Assembly (NCBI GenBank): GCA_027577595.1
Contig: JANBRJ010000035.1
Coordinates: 1-64,000, forward strand
Direction of reading: 5' to 3'
From: Coemansia sp. RSA 487
Taxonomy: Eukaryota > Kickxellomycota > Kickxellomycetes > Kickxellales > Kickxellaceae
Length of the DNA stretch: 64,000 bases
The notes under the pieces are model-generated. The model ran no database searches. It had not been told where the DNA came from and saw only the letters and a program-made list of their open reading frames with translations. The position numbers were made by a program, and so were the translations under genes. Below, piece by piece: positions 18,959 to 30,135 of this stretch; the first letter of the stretch is position 1; each line of letters opens with the position of its first letter.

Positions 18959-20512
18959 TGTCTGCAATATATGTATATATGAATAGTGAGAATGGGAGAG
19001 GGGGATAGATATCCTTTATCCGCTGACGTACAAGAAAATTAAAAAAGGAGTATTGGACTAACACAAATCAGATATGGTTTCTTTTTAGAGTTTTAGACAA
19101 GAAAAATAAAGCGCAGAAGCTTCGGGGAGACGACGGATGGATGGTGTCTGTGTGGGCAAGCCAAAGGCAAGTGAAAGAACAAAGTGCTTTATAAAAGAAA
19201 AAGCGTCAACAATATATGCGTAGCTGGGAAGGAGATAACCCAAAGTAAATGTCACAAAACTAAAAAAGGAAAGAGAAAACAGAAAGTAAAATAGTCGACT
19301 CTGAAAGAAATCGGGGTTTGCAGTCAAAATAAAGGAACAACCTGAAGGGAAGAAAAAAGAAAGGAAAATGCAAACCCAAAGCCCAGGAATGCTGACATGT
19401 TATTAAAGCCGACACAAATATAAGGACAGCAGAACAATATCGTTTATCAAGTTATGCGAAAAGGTGATCCCTTTTTTTGCAGGAGAACCTTTGAGATTGC
19501 AAAAAAATAATAGTCAATCTACACAAGCCAAGAGACAGAATAATATGCATGAGGTCAACAACGTGGATAGTTGCAGTTCCTTTTATCCTCGTTTATATTG
19601 CGCCTCACTCTTTTCAAACAACAAACATTCATAGTGAGAAGGGGAAGAGTGTGGTTCGTGCATGTCTGTTATTTGGTCCGACGCACGATGATCACGAAGC
19701 ACTTTAAATCATGCATTTTGCAATTCTCTTGGATGCAATCAAAGGAGCGGATCATGCAGTGAATATGCACATGCACAACTCTCCCCCTCCAAGCTTCCTA
19801 TTTCTTGGAAGTGTTGACAACAACAGCACTAGCAGAACACCGAGACACCTTATTAGCTAACACCCCAAATTAGTCCACTATAGTTTCTGGGCCGATCCCA
19901 CACGCATAGGGCTTCATTTCTCTGTCGAGCTTGTCCTTTTCTCTTTAAAAAGCCCAAGCTTGAAAAGCGCGCAGCTTGCCTGCATGCTTTCGGTGCAGGG
20001 GCGTTGTTTTTTGTTTGTTTTTTCTGTTTTTTACAGTTCCGCGGCTATAACAAATGTGGAATAGATTTCTCGCCTTTTCTTGTTCTTATCCTGTCCAAAA
20101 GCAGAAAACCATGGCCACTCTTTCCTCTTCATTGTCCATTACGTTTTAAAAGATACGAAAGCCTCATTAGCGAGAGGGAAATGTGTAACAAACACGGGTT
20201 TATTATCCACGCCCGCAACGACGTGCAAAAGCCTCATTTCCCCTCCATTTATTCGCACAGTACATGCGAGATATGGTGATCTGCAACAAAAAAAGGCAGA
20301 CAAATGCACCCTATAGCTGAGAGCCTTTCCCCATATGCAAGACTGCAATTAGCTAATGCGCTTGTGTGCCTTTTTCAAATTGGTTCGGAAACTTCGGTTC
20401 ATGTGGATCCGCATGAATACCACATGTGCATTTATTAGGTTGGAATGTCTGAGTCGAACGACCCGGCGACATGCATACACCACAAAAGAAACAGCAGCTG
20501 CCGTGATTCACT

Positions 20513-20542
20513 ATTCATTATTCATTATTCATTATTCATTAT
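20513..20542. repeat. (ATTCATT)n minisatellite
   Basis: Four tandem units with a 7-base period, nearly perfect. Confidence 0.85.
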
Positions 20543-20707
20543 CCACTGGACAATACAGTCGATAGTTTGAGAGATCACCCAATCAATTCAACTGGATGAG
20601 AGGAACAGGAAGCATCTGCTTCTTTATCCTTTTGCTGTTTCTTCAATGGATATCTTTGTTGAGAGCTTCCAATGATGCAGCGCGATTCTTGTTGATGTCA
20701 TGACGGT

Positions 20708-20769
20708 CTGTTTGTTTGTTTGTTTATTTTTTGTTTGTTTGTTTGTTTCGTTGTTTCGTTGTTTGTTGT
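20708..20769. repeat. (TTTG)n microsatellite
   Basis: A 60-base stretch of mostly TTTG units with a few variants (TTTCG near the end). Confidence 0.85.
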
Positions 20770-21037
20770 GCGCACTGGCACCTTATCATCTCGTCAAAAA
20801 AGAAAGAAACAAAGCAACTGTGGCGAGTTGGCCGTGCTTCCGCCTCGTCTGGTACCAACGCTTTCCATCCATTCAAAGAAAAGCTATAGCTGTACGCGAG
20901 CCTGCACAGCTTTATGTTTATAAAAGTCGAATCTGCTGTTGGATGGTTTCAAAAAAAAACGAAATATATTTTTATCTCGGCAGAGAGAGATATGTGGGAT
21001 AGGAATAAAAAAAAGTACAAACATTACACTATTAAAA

Positions 21038-21886
21038 TTACATTTTTGTTGATATTGGTATTGGATGTGGTAGCGGGAGAGCACTCGGGATATCAACACG
21101 CTCAAAACCCTGGTGCCCACCACCGACATCGTTATCATCGTCAGCATCAGCATCAGCATCAGCACCATCAGCATTGGCAGGGTATTTCGATGCCGCATGC
21201 CTATCCGCCTTGCTTCTAATCCTCTTCTTTTTGCCTCCCTTCTTGGTCCCGCGTTTAGACGAAGCAGGCCTGCGGTGCGGTTGTGGCGGGCTAAGCAGCT
21301 GGCCCAGATCAACATCGTTGTCAGCCTCGTCATCTTCGTCCGTTAGCTCGCCAAGCATGCCGCCGCTTTCGAAGAAGCTTACGTCGATCGGAGACGGCGT
21401 AAACGGCTTGAGCACGCCCCTGGTTGGCGCACTCGACAACAAAGCCTGTCCGGTGCGGTCGTCAGAATAGTCATCGGCGCCGTAGTCGCTCAACGACATT
21501 CCGGGTGGCGATGGTTTGCGATCAAGGGCGCGGATATGCCCGTTCTTGACGTACAGCGCAGTCATTGTGAAACGCGGGTCCAAAAGGTCATGTGATGCGC
21601 CCTGGGGAAGCATGGATTTAGCCTTGCGCTCGGCCACCCTGGCCTGCTCCTCAAAGTCCTCGCAGCAGGACATGGAGTCGTCGCTCATACCATAGCTGCT
21701 GTTCGACGGCGACATGCCAGAGGAGGAGGATAGCTTGTGCGAACGTGCTTGCGTTATCTTGCTGATTGCGCTGTTGCTTGGGAGGTGGCGAACGCTGTTT
21801 TCCCCAAGGTTGAACGACACGCGTCGCGAAGCCTTTGTTCCTCTTTGGTCGGGAATCGCAATACACTCGAAATGCAGAGTAGCAGC

Positions 21887-21922
<36 letters not shown>

Positions 21923-21991
21923 CGCTCGATCCAGAGCATCGACAGCACTGGCAACAGCGATGGAAATGGGACAGACACGTATAGAAGTCAT
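21038..21991 (-). CDS. Uncharacterised low-complexity protein with an RVxF-type motif
   Basis: A 317-residue frame with ATG at 21991. It is rich in Ser and Asp and has no membrane segment. Near residue 56 KASRRVSFNLGENSVR contains RRVSF, the RVxF-type docking motif for protein phosphatase 1, followed by a pattern (F-x-x-G-x-x-x-V) that resembles the strand after the motif in some PP1 regulatory subunits. Other conserved-looking blocks are FTMTALYVKNGHIRALDRKP, GVLKPFTPSPIDVSFFESGG and a basic KKGGKKKRIRSKADR near 260 that could be a nuclear signal. The C-terminal Asp-Ala repeat is encoded by a CATCAG-type triplet run. No named family is recognised; a PP1 partner is only a suggestion. Confidence 0.6.
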
Positions 21992-23595
21992 TGTTCGGGC
22001 GTGCTTGATAAAAGGCAGAGTTAAAAAGCTTTAACGTTGGTGGTGGTGGAAAAAGTGCGGATTAGGCAGAAACAGTATTGTTTGGTTTTAAATTCGAAAA
22101 GAATGAAATAAATTCTTAAGGAAAAGAGAAAAAGAATAGAGGTTTGGTGGAAAATTTGGTTGAATGCAAATACGTGTTTCCATAGCTGATTTCTGATTGG
22201 ACAAGATAATATGACTAATGTGGATAAGCATGGCGTCACCTCGGAAAGTTTCGTCATCGAAAGTGGGGAGCTATAGGCCTTCACATACATATCCTCCCCC
22301 TCCCCCTTTGGCCAGAGCGAGAGCTGCTACAGATGCGGAATTGCGACATAAGCAAAACAAAAGAAGCACTGATCACACAACAGGCATTATAACGAAGGTT
22401 GCATTCATCTCGAAATTTCACGGAGTATCGGCCGGAATTAGTGCTTGTAATGTTGAAGCGAGCTGGCAAGGCTGCAACTCTCCACTTCTATCTATCCCAT
22501 TGTGTATGGACAGGTCTCTGAAACCTGGGAACGAAAGTTTTATAACAGGCAGAAAAACATACTCCTACCCACTGTGAAGAGATCGCAGTGGTCCCAACCA
22601 ATGATTATCAGTGCTTCTTATCTTGCCAAGTAAGCAGGATAATATCTAATAGATAGGCGCTACGAAATTCGATATTGGAAATTTCAGCGGCCAAAGTGTC
22701 TACCTGAACAAGAACCAAAACACCCAGCCTGTTTACATAGTATGTGGATGCCGTAGCAGTGCAGTGCCACCCCCTGAAGCTACCTAGTGCTTGTCTCAGA
22801 CACTGTGCAAACATAATTCCCCCATTTGTACTTATCCACGCATAGCATGCATGTTTGGTTTAGCGTGGACACATCGAACTATAGATCCTGTTTTTTTCAA
22901 TAAACAAATAGTGCACGTCCTGCGATCTCTCTGAACAACACAGAAACATAGCCAAATACACTCGTGTTAATGGTACTGCAGCGCATGAGTGAAATCGACT
23001 GGTCAGCTGTCTGGTATATATGCCAATGTTAGCAAATTCGTTGTACATAAACCAATGATCAGAGATAGCCTGTACAGTTACATATTGCATTACATTTTTT
23101 GTGTATATTGTCGTTTATATGTCTGATAACGATGCATAGATTGATAAATGCGCTGTATAGAAAATAATTGAAAACATAAGAAAATACATGCTTCCTTGTG
23201 GCTCTTTTTGGAGCTATTTGTCTTTGTCTTTGTCTTTCTTTTTGCTGCCTGTTTGGGTGCTGCTGGTATACATGGAGTACGACTTTTATAATGAGAACGA
23301 GCACATTCGCATATAGTATTGCAAGGGCTTCTGCAAGTGTTGGTAGTATCCTCATTTCTGGCTGCTTGCAAGGCGGAAGCTGTAGACCGAGGTCCAAATA
23401 GCTGCAATTCCTTTGTCTTGTGAGATCTTTTAGTCTGTTTTTCTGCTACTTCCCCGCGGCTCTTCATACTATTTGCTTTGGCTTCCGATGATCAGCATAC
23501 AGACAAGGAGCTGCTAGAACCCAATTAGTCAGTCTGATGATAGTACATAGCGAAATTTAGGCCATAGAAAAGTGGTTTTCTTTTTCTTTTTCTAA

Positions 23596-23940
23596 CTTTT
23601 TAATGCGCAATGTGGTAAATGAATTAAAGTGTCAGAAAATTTAAAAAAAAAATAACAAAGGCTATACCCAAATCAATAGATCAAACATTGTCCACTATGG
23701 ACAGATGCTGGATGCTCGCTAAAAGCAAGCCTGGTGGCTTGGATGCTAGTACCGTTTGGCTGCTTTGTGAATCGTAGATGATCGAGACAGTGGTCCATAG
23801 CGAAAGGTGTAGACGTGAAGGATAGTTTTCCCAGACTGCAAGTCCATGTAACGCTCCTGGGTCATCCAGATCATTCCTAGATTTTCTTTGTAGAGTTGGA
23901 TCAAATCAGGACTAATTGAATTGGTGAGTAATGTGCCAAC
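23596..23940 (-). repeat. Dispersed repeat R1, copy 3
   Basis: Read on the reverse strand, this segment matches the R1 copies at about 45910-46424 and 53740-53962. Shared landmarks are a TACATGGACTTGCAGTCTGG block, ACTATCCTTC, a TACGATTCACA block followed by GCCAAACGGT, CATCTGTCCA, TTTGATCTATTG, and a tail block TTTTCTGACAC ending in TTAAAAAG (plus-strand 23596-23639). It carries no recognised protein motif, terminal repeat or tRNA-like promoter. The class is unknown, and it looks old and degraded. Confidence 0.75.
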
Positions 23941-26353
23941 ATGCAAAGCACCGCTTTAATATTGTTCCAAGGAATGCATATAAACCATTCTTATTCAGCA
24001 CAATTAGATTTGCAAAATAAAATATTTAGCGGATATAAAAGGATCAACACAGATATCAAGCCACGTGAACAACAAACCAAACGAGATAAGAAAACAGACA
24101 AGTTGCCATTTCTCCCGCTCTAGCTTGCTTTAACAAAAGGCAAGCAAAGAAGCTTCTAGAACGTAAAGAAAGTGGCCTCAGGCGCGTGCATATACACAGA
24201 ATATGAATGCATGCCCAAGTCAATTGTGAGCAATGCGCAAATGTTGATTTATGCTGAGCCTTTTCAACCAAAAAACGGCACCAACAATTCGTCAAAAAAA
24301 TAAAAACGAATCTAGCTATATCATTACTGACGTATTTTCAACTTGCCTTTGTCGGTAAGCCATAGAAAATAATAAACGTTAGCGTTGTGATGTGATCCAC
24401 TACATTTCATTTCTTACTCGAACCCGTATTACAAAGAAACGGTCAATCCCTTTATCACACTCACATGTTCACGCAACAAACGTCATATTTTGACAACCAC
24501 TTGGTATGGACCTTATGTCCCCGCGTCAGAAAAATAAAATAAAACAAGTATATGCTTCCAAATCACTCCAGCATATTTCTGCTGGTTGCAAGCAGATACA
24601 GAATCTCGACAAATTTAAAAAAAATATATATGCGGTAAAAAAAATAGGTGGCGGAAAGCGGGGGCATGTGGCAAATGCATTCTGAATGCATCATAATGAC
24701 CACGGAAGATAAAAATATATGGATGCGATGGAGAAAATTTAAACAGTGACCTTATCTTTCATTTCGTATATTTTTCTTCCGGCTGTATCGTCCAAAACAG
24801 TCCGACAGTTAAAAAAAAGCGAGCAAAACAGCCAGATCCTTGTTTTTTTTGTCTCCGAGTCATTTTAGTGGCATGTGAGCAAAAGCGGTTGTGTTCAAAA
24901 GGTCGCCAGATGTCGCACGGCCCTTCCAATAAAATAATAGATAAAATCCACAAACGGCCAGCACTCATGATGGGCTGCGAAAAAGCCGTGCAACTAGCTG
25001 TCCAAGTTTCATAGGTAGCACAAAGGCCACAATAAGGGGAGATCCCGCTCTACACATGCTGAAAAGAAAACTGAATCTAAACGTAAACGTTCAATTGCAA
25101 CGAATAAAAACGTAACTGAGCCCGTGCGGCATTGATTTACATAAACAAAAAAGGACGACAAGTGAGATTGATTGCTTTATATTTCCTTCTTCGGTAACGG
25201 AACTTGCAGAATATAGCCAATAAGGAATCAATAGCTGCGAATTTCCCTTCCTATTCTAGCCACTGGCCAGATCATTGCGTCCATGCACGTGCCTGGAATG
25301 AGTAAAAGGAAAAAAGACGGACATTCGAAAGTGTGCAATTGGCTGCAATCGTCGTTTCCCAGCAGGTTTCGATTTCCACCCTCGTTGCGAGGAGCAAGAT
25401 GTCTTGTGCAGTCGATAAAAAGATTGGCGTATTGCACATCCATCTCACTACTACTGATATTTGGTGGTGACCCCGCGGCCCTTGTCCGTGCAATGAAGCA
25501 AACGTGTTAAATAAAAGAAAGCAAAGGTTGGATCCACGCTTTGCGTGACTATCATTTCATCTGGGATCGACTCATGCTTGCAATATGATACGTTCGTTGC
25601 AAAAAAAATATCGGAGCAAGACCAGAAAAATGAGCATATCTTGGGAACAAAATAAAGGTATCAGTACCATCTCGTGGAAGGCGGCATTGAAGATCATGCC
25701 AGATGGTCCGCCTCTCTATGGAATAATAATGGCCGTTTTTGGAGGAGCAAACGTGAGCTTGCTTTACACAAATATCAAAGGCTTTTTATTGTAAGCAAAA
25801 AGAGCAATAAGCATCTCTTGGGATCGTTTAACATGCACACAATTATTCCATTTTCGGGTAGATGTGAATCTCTTTCCTTGCGTTATGCGATCGCTGTGCT
25901 GCTGGCCTTTGTGCCAAATGAGAGAAGGAAAATTGCACATGCCAAGATAAAGCCTCTCAAAGTATGGCGCGGAATTTGCAAAAGCATGCGCAAGCACGAG
26001 ACATTAAGAGATTCGGCCACACACCCACTCCCTCAGCCTATGCAAATGTTGTATACTTGCTTGCGCTTGCGCCCGGCGCCGATTCCCCTTCTCCTTTTGC
26101 CGAAAAGGCGGGGGAGCCTATTGAAATGTCCAGATTTACCGCACACCACTTTTTATTTTTTCTTATTGGAGTGTGGCGGATTTATTTACAGAGTGGTATC
26201 TATTTTTGCGAATGGGTTGTTTATTTGCTGGCCTGAGCAAAAAATATTCCTCCTTTCAGCAGGCTGTTTCCAGTAATGGAATACTGGGTAAAAGCTGGTC
26301 AATGCATCCTCCTTCAGTTTTCTCCCTTCTTGTGTCAGTAGGGGTGGGAGGGC

Positions 26354-26361
26354 TATATAAA
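26354..26361 (+). promoter_or_regulatory. TATA box of the aquaglyceroporin gene
   Basis: A clean tatataaa lies in G-rich flanks, 433 bases before the ATG at 26787. The distance implies a long leader or a leader intron. Sequence between them is pyrimidine-rich. Confidence 0.55.
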
Positions 26362-26786
26362 GAGGATAGTTTTTGGCGCCTTTGTTCTTCCCGTCCAAAG
26401 TATTCTCTACAACAATCCCCCACTTCCCAAACCCACTTGACCTCCAGCAGTATTCTCGCGCGCCCTAAGCTTGCTTCTTCTTGCACTATCCACTTTACTC
26501 GTATCCCAGAATCCTGGAGGGAAGAGATTAAACTTAGCATCCCACCACCCCGCGTGTGCCTTTTTTTTATTTCCTCTCACTTTTTTAATTCCCTTGTTAT
26601 CTATAAACAAAAAAGTCTGGACTATTCTTTTTCAGCTTTATTTATTTAAAACCCCATTGCAGTCTAGGCGCTTTGAAACTCTCTCTGCGTCTTTTCTTTT
26701 ATTCTTATCTCTAAAGCAAGTCGTTATTGTACTTTAAAAAAGCCGACCTATTTAGCGATTGTCTGAAACGCTTGTTCGCCAAAAAA

Positions 26787-27773
26787 ATGTCTGGAACCGA
26801 CGGAACGATAGAAATTGTCAACTCAAGAAGCGGTGACGGTATGCCATACAGCGAAGAGCAAGGCACTTACCGCCACCAGCACCCCAAGGTCAACTTGCAC
26901 CCAGACCACGAGGTCGCCATCCCGGAGATGGCTGACTACGAGCTGGAAGAAACGGTCAAGATCCATCCCGCCTACGATCCCCTCAACTGGCCACTGATAA
27001 ACTTCCGGTACCGGTACCGCGAGTACCTGGCCGAGTTCTGGGGAACATTCATTCTTATCTTCTTCGGTGACGGCGTTGTCGCCACCACGACGTTCAACAA
27101 AGGCGGCGCCGGATCTGCATACTTGGCAGTTACGTTTGGGTGGGGAATCGGGCTTACGCTGGCGCTGTACTGCTGCATGGGTATCTCTGGCGGTCATCTG
27201 AACCCGGCAGTGACGTTTGCCAACGCCTTTTGGGGCAAGTTCTCGTGGCGCAAGGTGCCCGGCTACATGCTTTCGCAGTTCCTTGGCGCCTTCTGTGCAG
27301 CCGCCACGCTTTACGGTATCTTCAAGAGCCAGTTCGATGTGTTCGACGGCGGCAACCGCCAATTGATGGGCGACCAAGGCACTGGCGGGATCTGGTGCAC
27401 TTACGCCAAGCCCGGAAATGCCAAATTCTTCTCCGCATGGTCCGAGATCGTCAACACTGCGGTTCTCCTATTCGTCATCTACTCGATTGGCGACCAGAGA
27501 CTGACGCCTGCCAAAAACCATCTTCCCATTGCCATCGGTCTGCTTGTGTTTGCCATCGGTAACTGTACCGGCTGGGTCACTGGATACGCCATTAACCCGG
27601 CCCGTGACTTTGGACCTCGCGTGTTCTCAACCATTCTGTATGGCAAGGAGCCCTTCACCTTTGGCGGCCACTACTTCTGGGTCCCCACCTTTATGCCCTT
27701 TATCGGTGCTATTCTGGGCATCTTCTTCTACCAATTCTTCATTGTTCCCGAGCGCAAGGTCAAGAAGGAGTAA
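26787..27773 (+). CDS. Aquaglyceroporin (MIP family)
   Basis: The 328-residue channel has six membrane helices and both pore loops: SGGHLNPAVTF near residue 138 and GYAINPARDFGPRVF near 268. The Asp after NPAR and the D-F-G-P-R sequence are typical of glycerol-conducting GlpF-type channels, so passage of glycerol and water across the plasma membrane is expected, which suits osmotic adjustment. The N-terminal 75 residues are hydrophilic and cytosolic, and the C-terminus ends in a basic KVKKE. The start at 26787 is the first ATG; the frame upstream offers only TTG. A TATA element at 26354 leaves a long leader. The next gene downstream on the same strand is a multidrug-type MFS transporter. Confidence 0.92.
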   Translation: MSGTDGTIEIVNSRSGDGMPYSEEQGTYRHQHPKVNLHPDHEVAIPEMADYELEETVKIHPAYDPLNWPLINFRYRYREYLAEFWGTFILIFFGDGVVATTTFNKGGAGSAYLAVTFGWGIGLTLALYCCMGISGGHLNPAVTFANAFWGKFSWRKVPGYMLSQFLGAFCAAATLYGIFKSQFDVFDGGNRQLMGDQGTGGIWCTYAKPGNAKFFSAWSEIVNTAVLLFVIYSIGDQRLTPAKNHLPIAIGLLVFAIGNCTGWVTGYAINPARDFGPRVFSTILYGKEPFTFGGHYFWVPTFMPFIGAILGIFFYQFFIVPERKVKKE

Positions 27774-28325
27774 ATGAACAAACAAAAATTCCTTTTTCTT
27801 TTTCTCTCATTAATTTTCTTATCTAATGATAATTTGTAATCGAACCTACCTATTCAACAGCCAATCCGTGGGACATGTGTGCTACTAAGCTGATCTTGAT
27901 CTATATACATATATATGTATATACACGTTGTGCATGCATATACAATGCATATAGCCGAGGTGATTTTGCGATCAAATTATATCACAAGTATATTTTTTTG
28001 GTGCAGCGCATCAAGACATGTATTTTTTTTAAAAAGCCACCGGATTGTTGCTTCGTTTGGATGGATGAATTCATAGGAGGGAGAACAATGGATTTAAAGG
28101 GCAGTAGCATGAAAAAGCGCCATCGTATTATTTTCTTTGCAACGGGCTTAGTTCCAAGCTGAGCGTTCTACTGCTTTCGAGCATCAACAACATGCAAAAG
28201 TAATATTTTTGTGGCATTCAATGAATGCCATCTCTTCCTGTTGTTTCTTCCTTACTTTTACTTTTTTATTATACCATATCAGTTATTTTCATATTCTTTG
28301 ATATATTGCTTTCACCCTCCAAATA
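27774..28325. other. Spacer between aquaglyceroporin and MFS gene
   Basis: About 550 bases with a perfect 22-base palindrome at 27902-27923 in the 3' flank of the channel gene. The rest is A/T-rich, with a pyrimidine-rich stretch before the MFS ATG. No other feature was found. Confidence 0.6.
27902..27923. repeat. Perfect 22-base palindrome
   Basis: TATATACATAT followed by its exact complement ATATGTATATA, 130 bases after the aquaglyceroporin stop. It may form a 3' hairpin or a cruciform. A second TGCATA-rich palindromic patch follows at 27932-27950. Confidence 0.8.
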
Positions 28326-29996
28326 ATGGACACGGAGCAACTGTTTGCAAAGACAAGGGAGCTGAACCTCCTAGGTCAGCCCAAGTGGCCTGTTCCCAAG
28401 ACACTGCTGGCGTTTCTGGGTCTCTCACTTGTAATGTATCTGGTGTGCGCAGCCGAAACAGCATACAACGAAATCCTAGGCACAGTGATGAAGGAGCTCG
28501 AATCCACTCTGTTCGCGCAATGGATAGCGGCAGCGTTTCTTCTGACATGTGTGATGGTGCAGCCCGTGTGGGTCAAACTGGCTGAGAAGTTTGGCAGGAA
28601 ATGGCCGCTTTTTGCATCGATACTGATCTTCATGGCGTTTTCAGCAATGGTCGGCGGTGCGCAAAGCATGGTAGCGCTGTGTGTGGGAAGGGCGCTCCAG
28701 GGCGTGGGCGGCGCTGGTATGATGCCTCTTGCGTTGGTTGTGCTGACCGATATACTGACACCAGGCGAGCGAGGCATATACATGGGCGTTCTGGGTGCAG
28801 TCATAGTGCTAGGCAAGTGGACGGGTCCAGCGATTGGAGCTGCGTTTCTTGAAAAATCAACGTGGAGGTGGGCCGGGTACTACAATCTACCGGTTGGCGC
28901 TGTGGCTCTAGCGATCCTCTGCGCGACGCTCCGCGACTTGCCGACGCCGCCCGGAGCGGTGAAACGCAAGATCCGCGAGTTCGACTATATTGGTACCGTT
29001 CTGTGGATGGGAGGCAGCTCGATGATTCTCTTGGGCCTCTCGCTTGGAGGCAACGAGCATCCGTGGCGCTCGGCTACCGTCGTGTGTCTCTTCGTGTTTG
29101 GCTTCCTCGTCACCCTCCTCTTCGGTGCAGTCGAAGGAAAGTGGGCCAAATGGCCAATCATCCCACTACGGCTCTTGGCCCGTCGGCGCGTCCTGCTTCC
29201 GATGATTTCATCCTTCTTCATTGGCTTCTGTCTCTACGGGATGATTATGTTTGTCCCCATCTACTACTCGGCCGTGCTGGGCCAAGGGTCGCTGCAGTCC
29301 GTCAGGCACCTTCTGTGGTGCGCACTGGGTGGATGCATCGGCGCGGTTGTCGCCGGATGTTTGGTCCAAGTACGCCAACGCTGCTACTACCGCGAATGGG
29401 CCGTGCTCGGCACCGCCATGATGGCTGTTGGGTACGGACTCATGTACACATGGCCTCTGGATGCTGACGCCAAAGCCAAACACGCCGGGTACCAAGTACT
29501 CATTGGCTTGGGGCTCGGATTCAGTATGCAGCAAGTGCTCTTGTCAGCGCAAGCAGGGTTGCCTGCAAACGAGATATCCACGGCAACGACGCTGATCGAC
29601 TATGCGCGCACCCTGGGTGGCATGGTAGGTCTTGTCATCGGTGAGGTCGTTCTGAAGGAAAAGATCTTCCAAGCTGTCGACGACATGGGGTTCGGCTCAT
29701 TCGTTGGCACTTCGGGTGGCGGCGATTTCGTCCAGCTCGAATCGATGCTCCCGATGCTCCAGATCCTCCCGTCATCCATTTCGCTCCCTATCTACAACGG
29801 GATCGTCAATGCTGTCCATTTCGTCTTTGTCACTGATGTGCCGTTCGCTGGCGCTGCTTGTATCCTGTGTATGTTTGTCTCCAATATCCCGCTGCACCAC
29901 ATTCTGCCTGCAACCAACTCAGAGGAGCTTCTGGAAACGCAGAGAAATTTGCACTCGTCCGAGGATGATGGCAAGGAACAGCTCATCTCTTCGTAG
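28326..29996 (+). CDS. Major facilitator superfamily transporter, DHA2-like
   Basis: A 556-residue polytopic protein with about 14 hydrophobic segments. Motif A-like KLAEKFGRKWPLF lies between helices 2 and 3 (residues 85-97). GRALQGVGGAGMMPLALVVL forms helix 4. The drug:H+ antiporter motif C-like GVLGAVIVLGKWTGPAIGAA (about 157-176) is followed by WRWAGYYNLPVGAVAL, a DHA2 hallmark. It probably exports small toxic molecules or siderophore-like compounds across the plasma membrane or vacuole; the substrate cannot be read from sequence. The start ATG at 28326 follows a pyrimidine-rich leader. It is uninterrupted. The C-terminal tail is acidic and may carry regulatory lysines. Confidence 0.9.
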   Translation: MDTEQLFAKTRELNLLGQPKWPVPKTLLAFLGLSLVMYLVCAAETAYNEILGTVMKELESTLFAQWIAAAFLLTCVMVQPVWVKLAEKFGRKWPLFASILIFMAFSAMVGGAQSMVALCVGRALQGVGGAGMMPLALVVLTDILTPGERGIYMGVLGAVIVLGKWTGPAIGAAFLEKSTWRWAGYYNLPVGAVALAILCATLRDLPTPPGAVKRKIREFDYIGTVLWMGGSSMILLGLSLGGNEHPWRSATVVCLFVFGFLVTLLFGAVEGKWAKWPIIPLRLLARRRVLLPMISSFFIGFCLYGMIMFVPIYYSAVLGQGSLQSVRHLLWCALGGCIGAVVAGCLVQVRQRCYYREWAVLGTAMMAVGYGLMYTWPLDADAKAKHAGYQVLIGLGLGFSMQQVLLSAQAGLPANEISTATTLIDYARTLGGMVGLVIGEVVLKEKIFQAVDDMGFGSFVGTSGGGDFVQLESMLPMLQILPSSISLPIYNGIVNAVHFVFVTDVPFAGAACILCMFVSNIPLHHILPATNSEELLETQRNLHSSEDDGKEQLISS

Positions 29997-30135
29997 TATT
30001 TCTTCTATTTTTCGTTTAATACCATATTTTAATCTGAAAGCACCAAGAAAAAAGTGTTTTAAAACCCCATGTTAGCCCCTGAAAATAACGTTGATTAGAA
30101 TTGTCATCCATTCATTGACATCAATCCAGCCACAA

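Larger units (their letters stand above)
18959..21037. other. 2.1 kb gene-poor spacer
   Basis: Upstream of arrestin-like copy B and downstream of the RVxF gene, this stretch shows no conserved frame. It is A/T-rich and holds two simple repeats (20513-20542 and 20708-20769). It may carry long regulatory sequence for copy B. Confidence 0.6.
21992..26786. other. 4.8 kb gene-poor region upstream of the aquaglyceroporin
   Basis: This is the longest stretch without a recognised gene. It is A/T-rich, with only short unconvincing frames on either strand. It contains one copy of the R1 repeat (23596-23940, reverse strand) and, at its right end, a TATA element and a long pyrimidine-rich leader for the aquaglyceroporin. 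No tRNA, 5S, or U-snRNA signature was found by eye. A non-coding RNA or decayed insertions cannot be excluded. Confidence 0.6.

Noticed and set aside
18961-18967. Upstream TTG start for arrestin-like copy B, and similar TTG/GTG starts for the aquaglyceroporin, desaturase, chitosanase, ABCC and GT15 genes
   Set aside because: Nuclear fungal genes start at ATG. For most of them a good ATG follows shortly downstream; for GT15 a spliced ATG exon upstream fits better.
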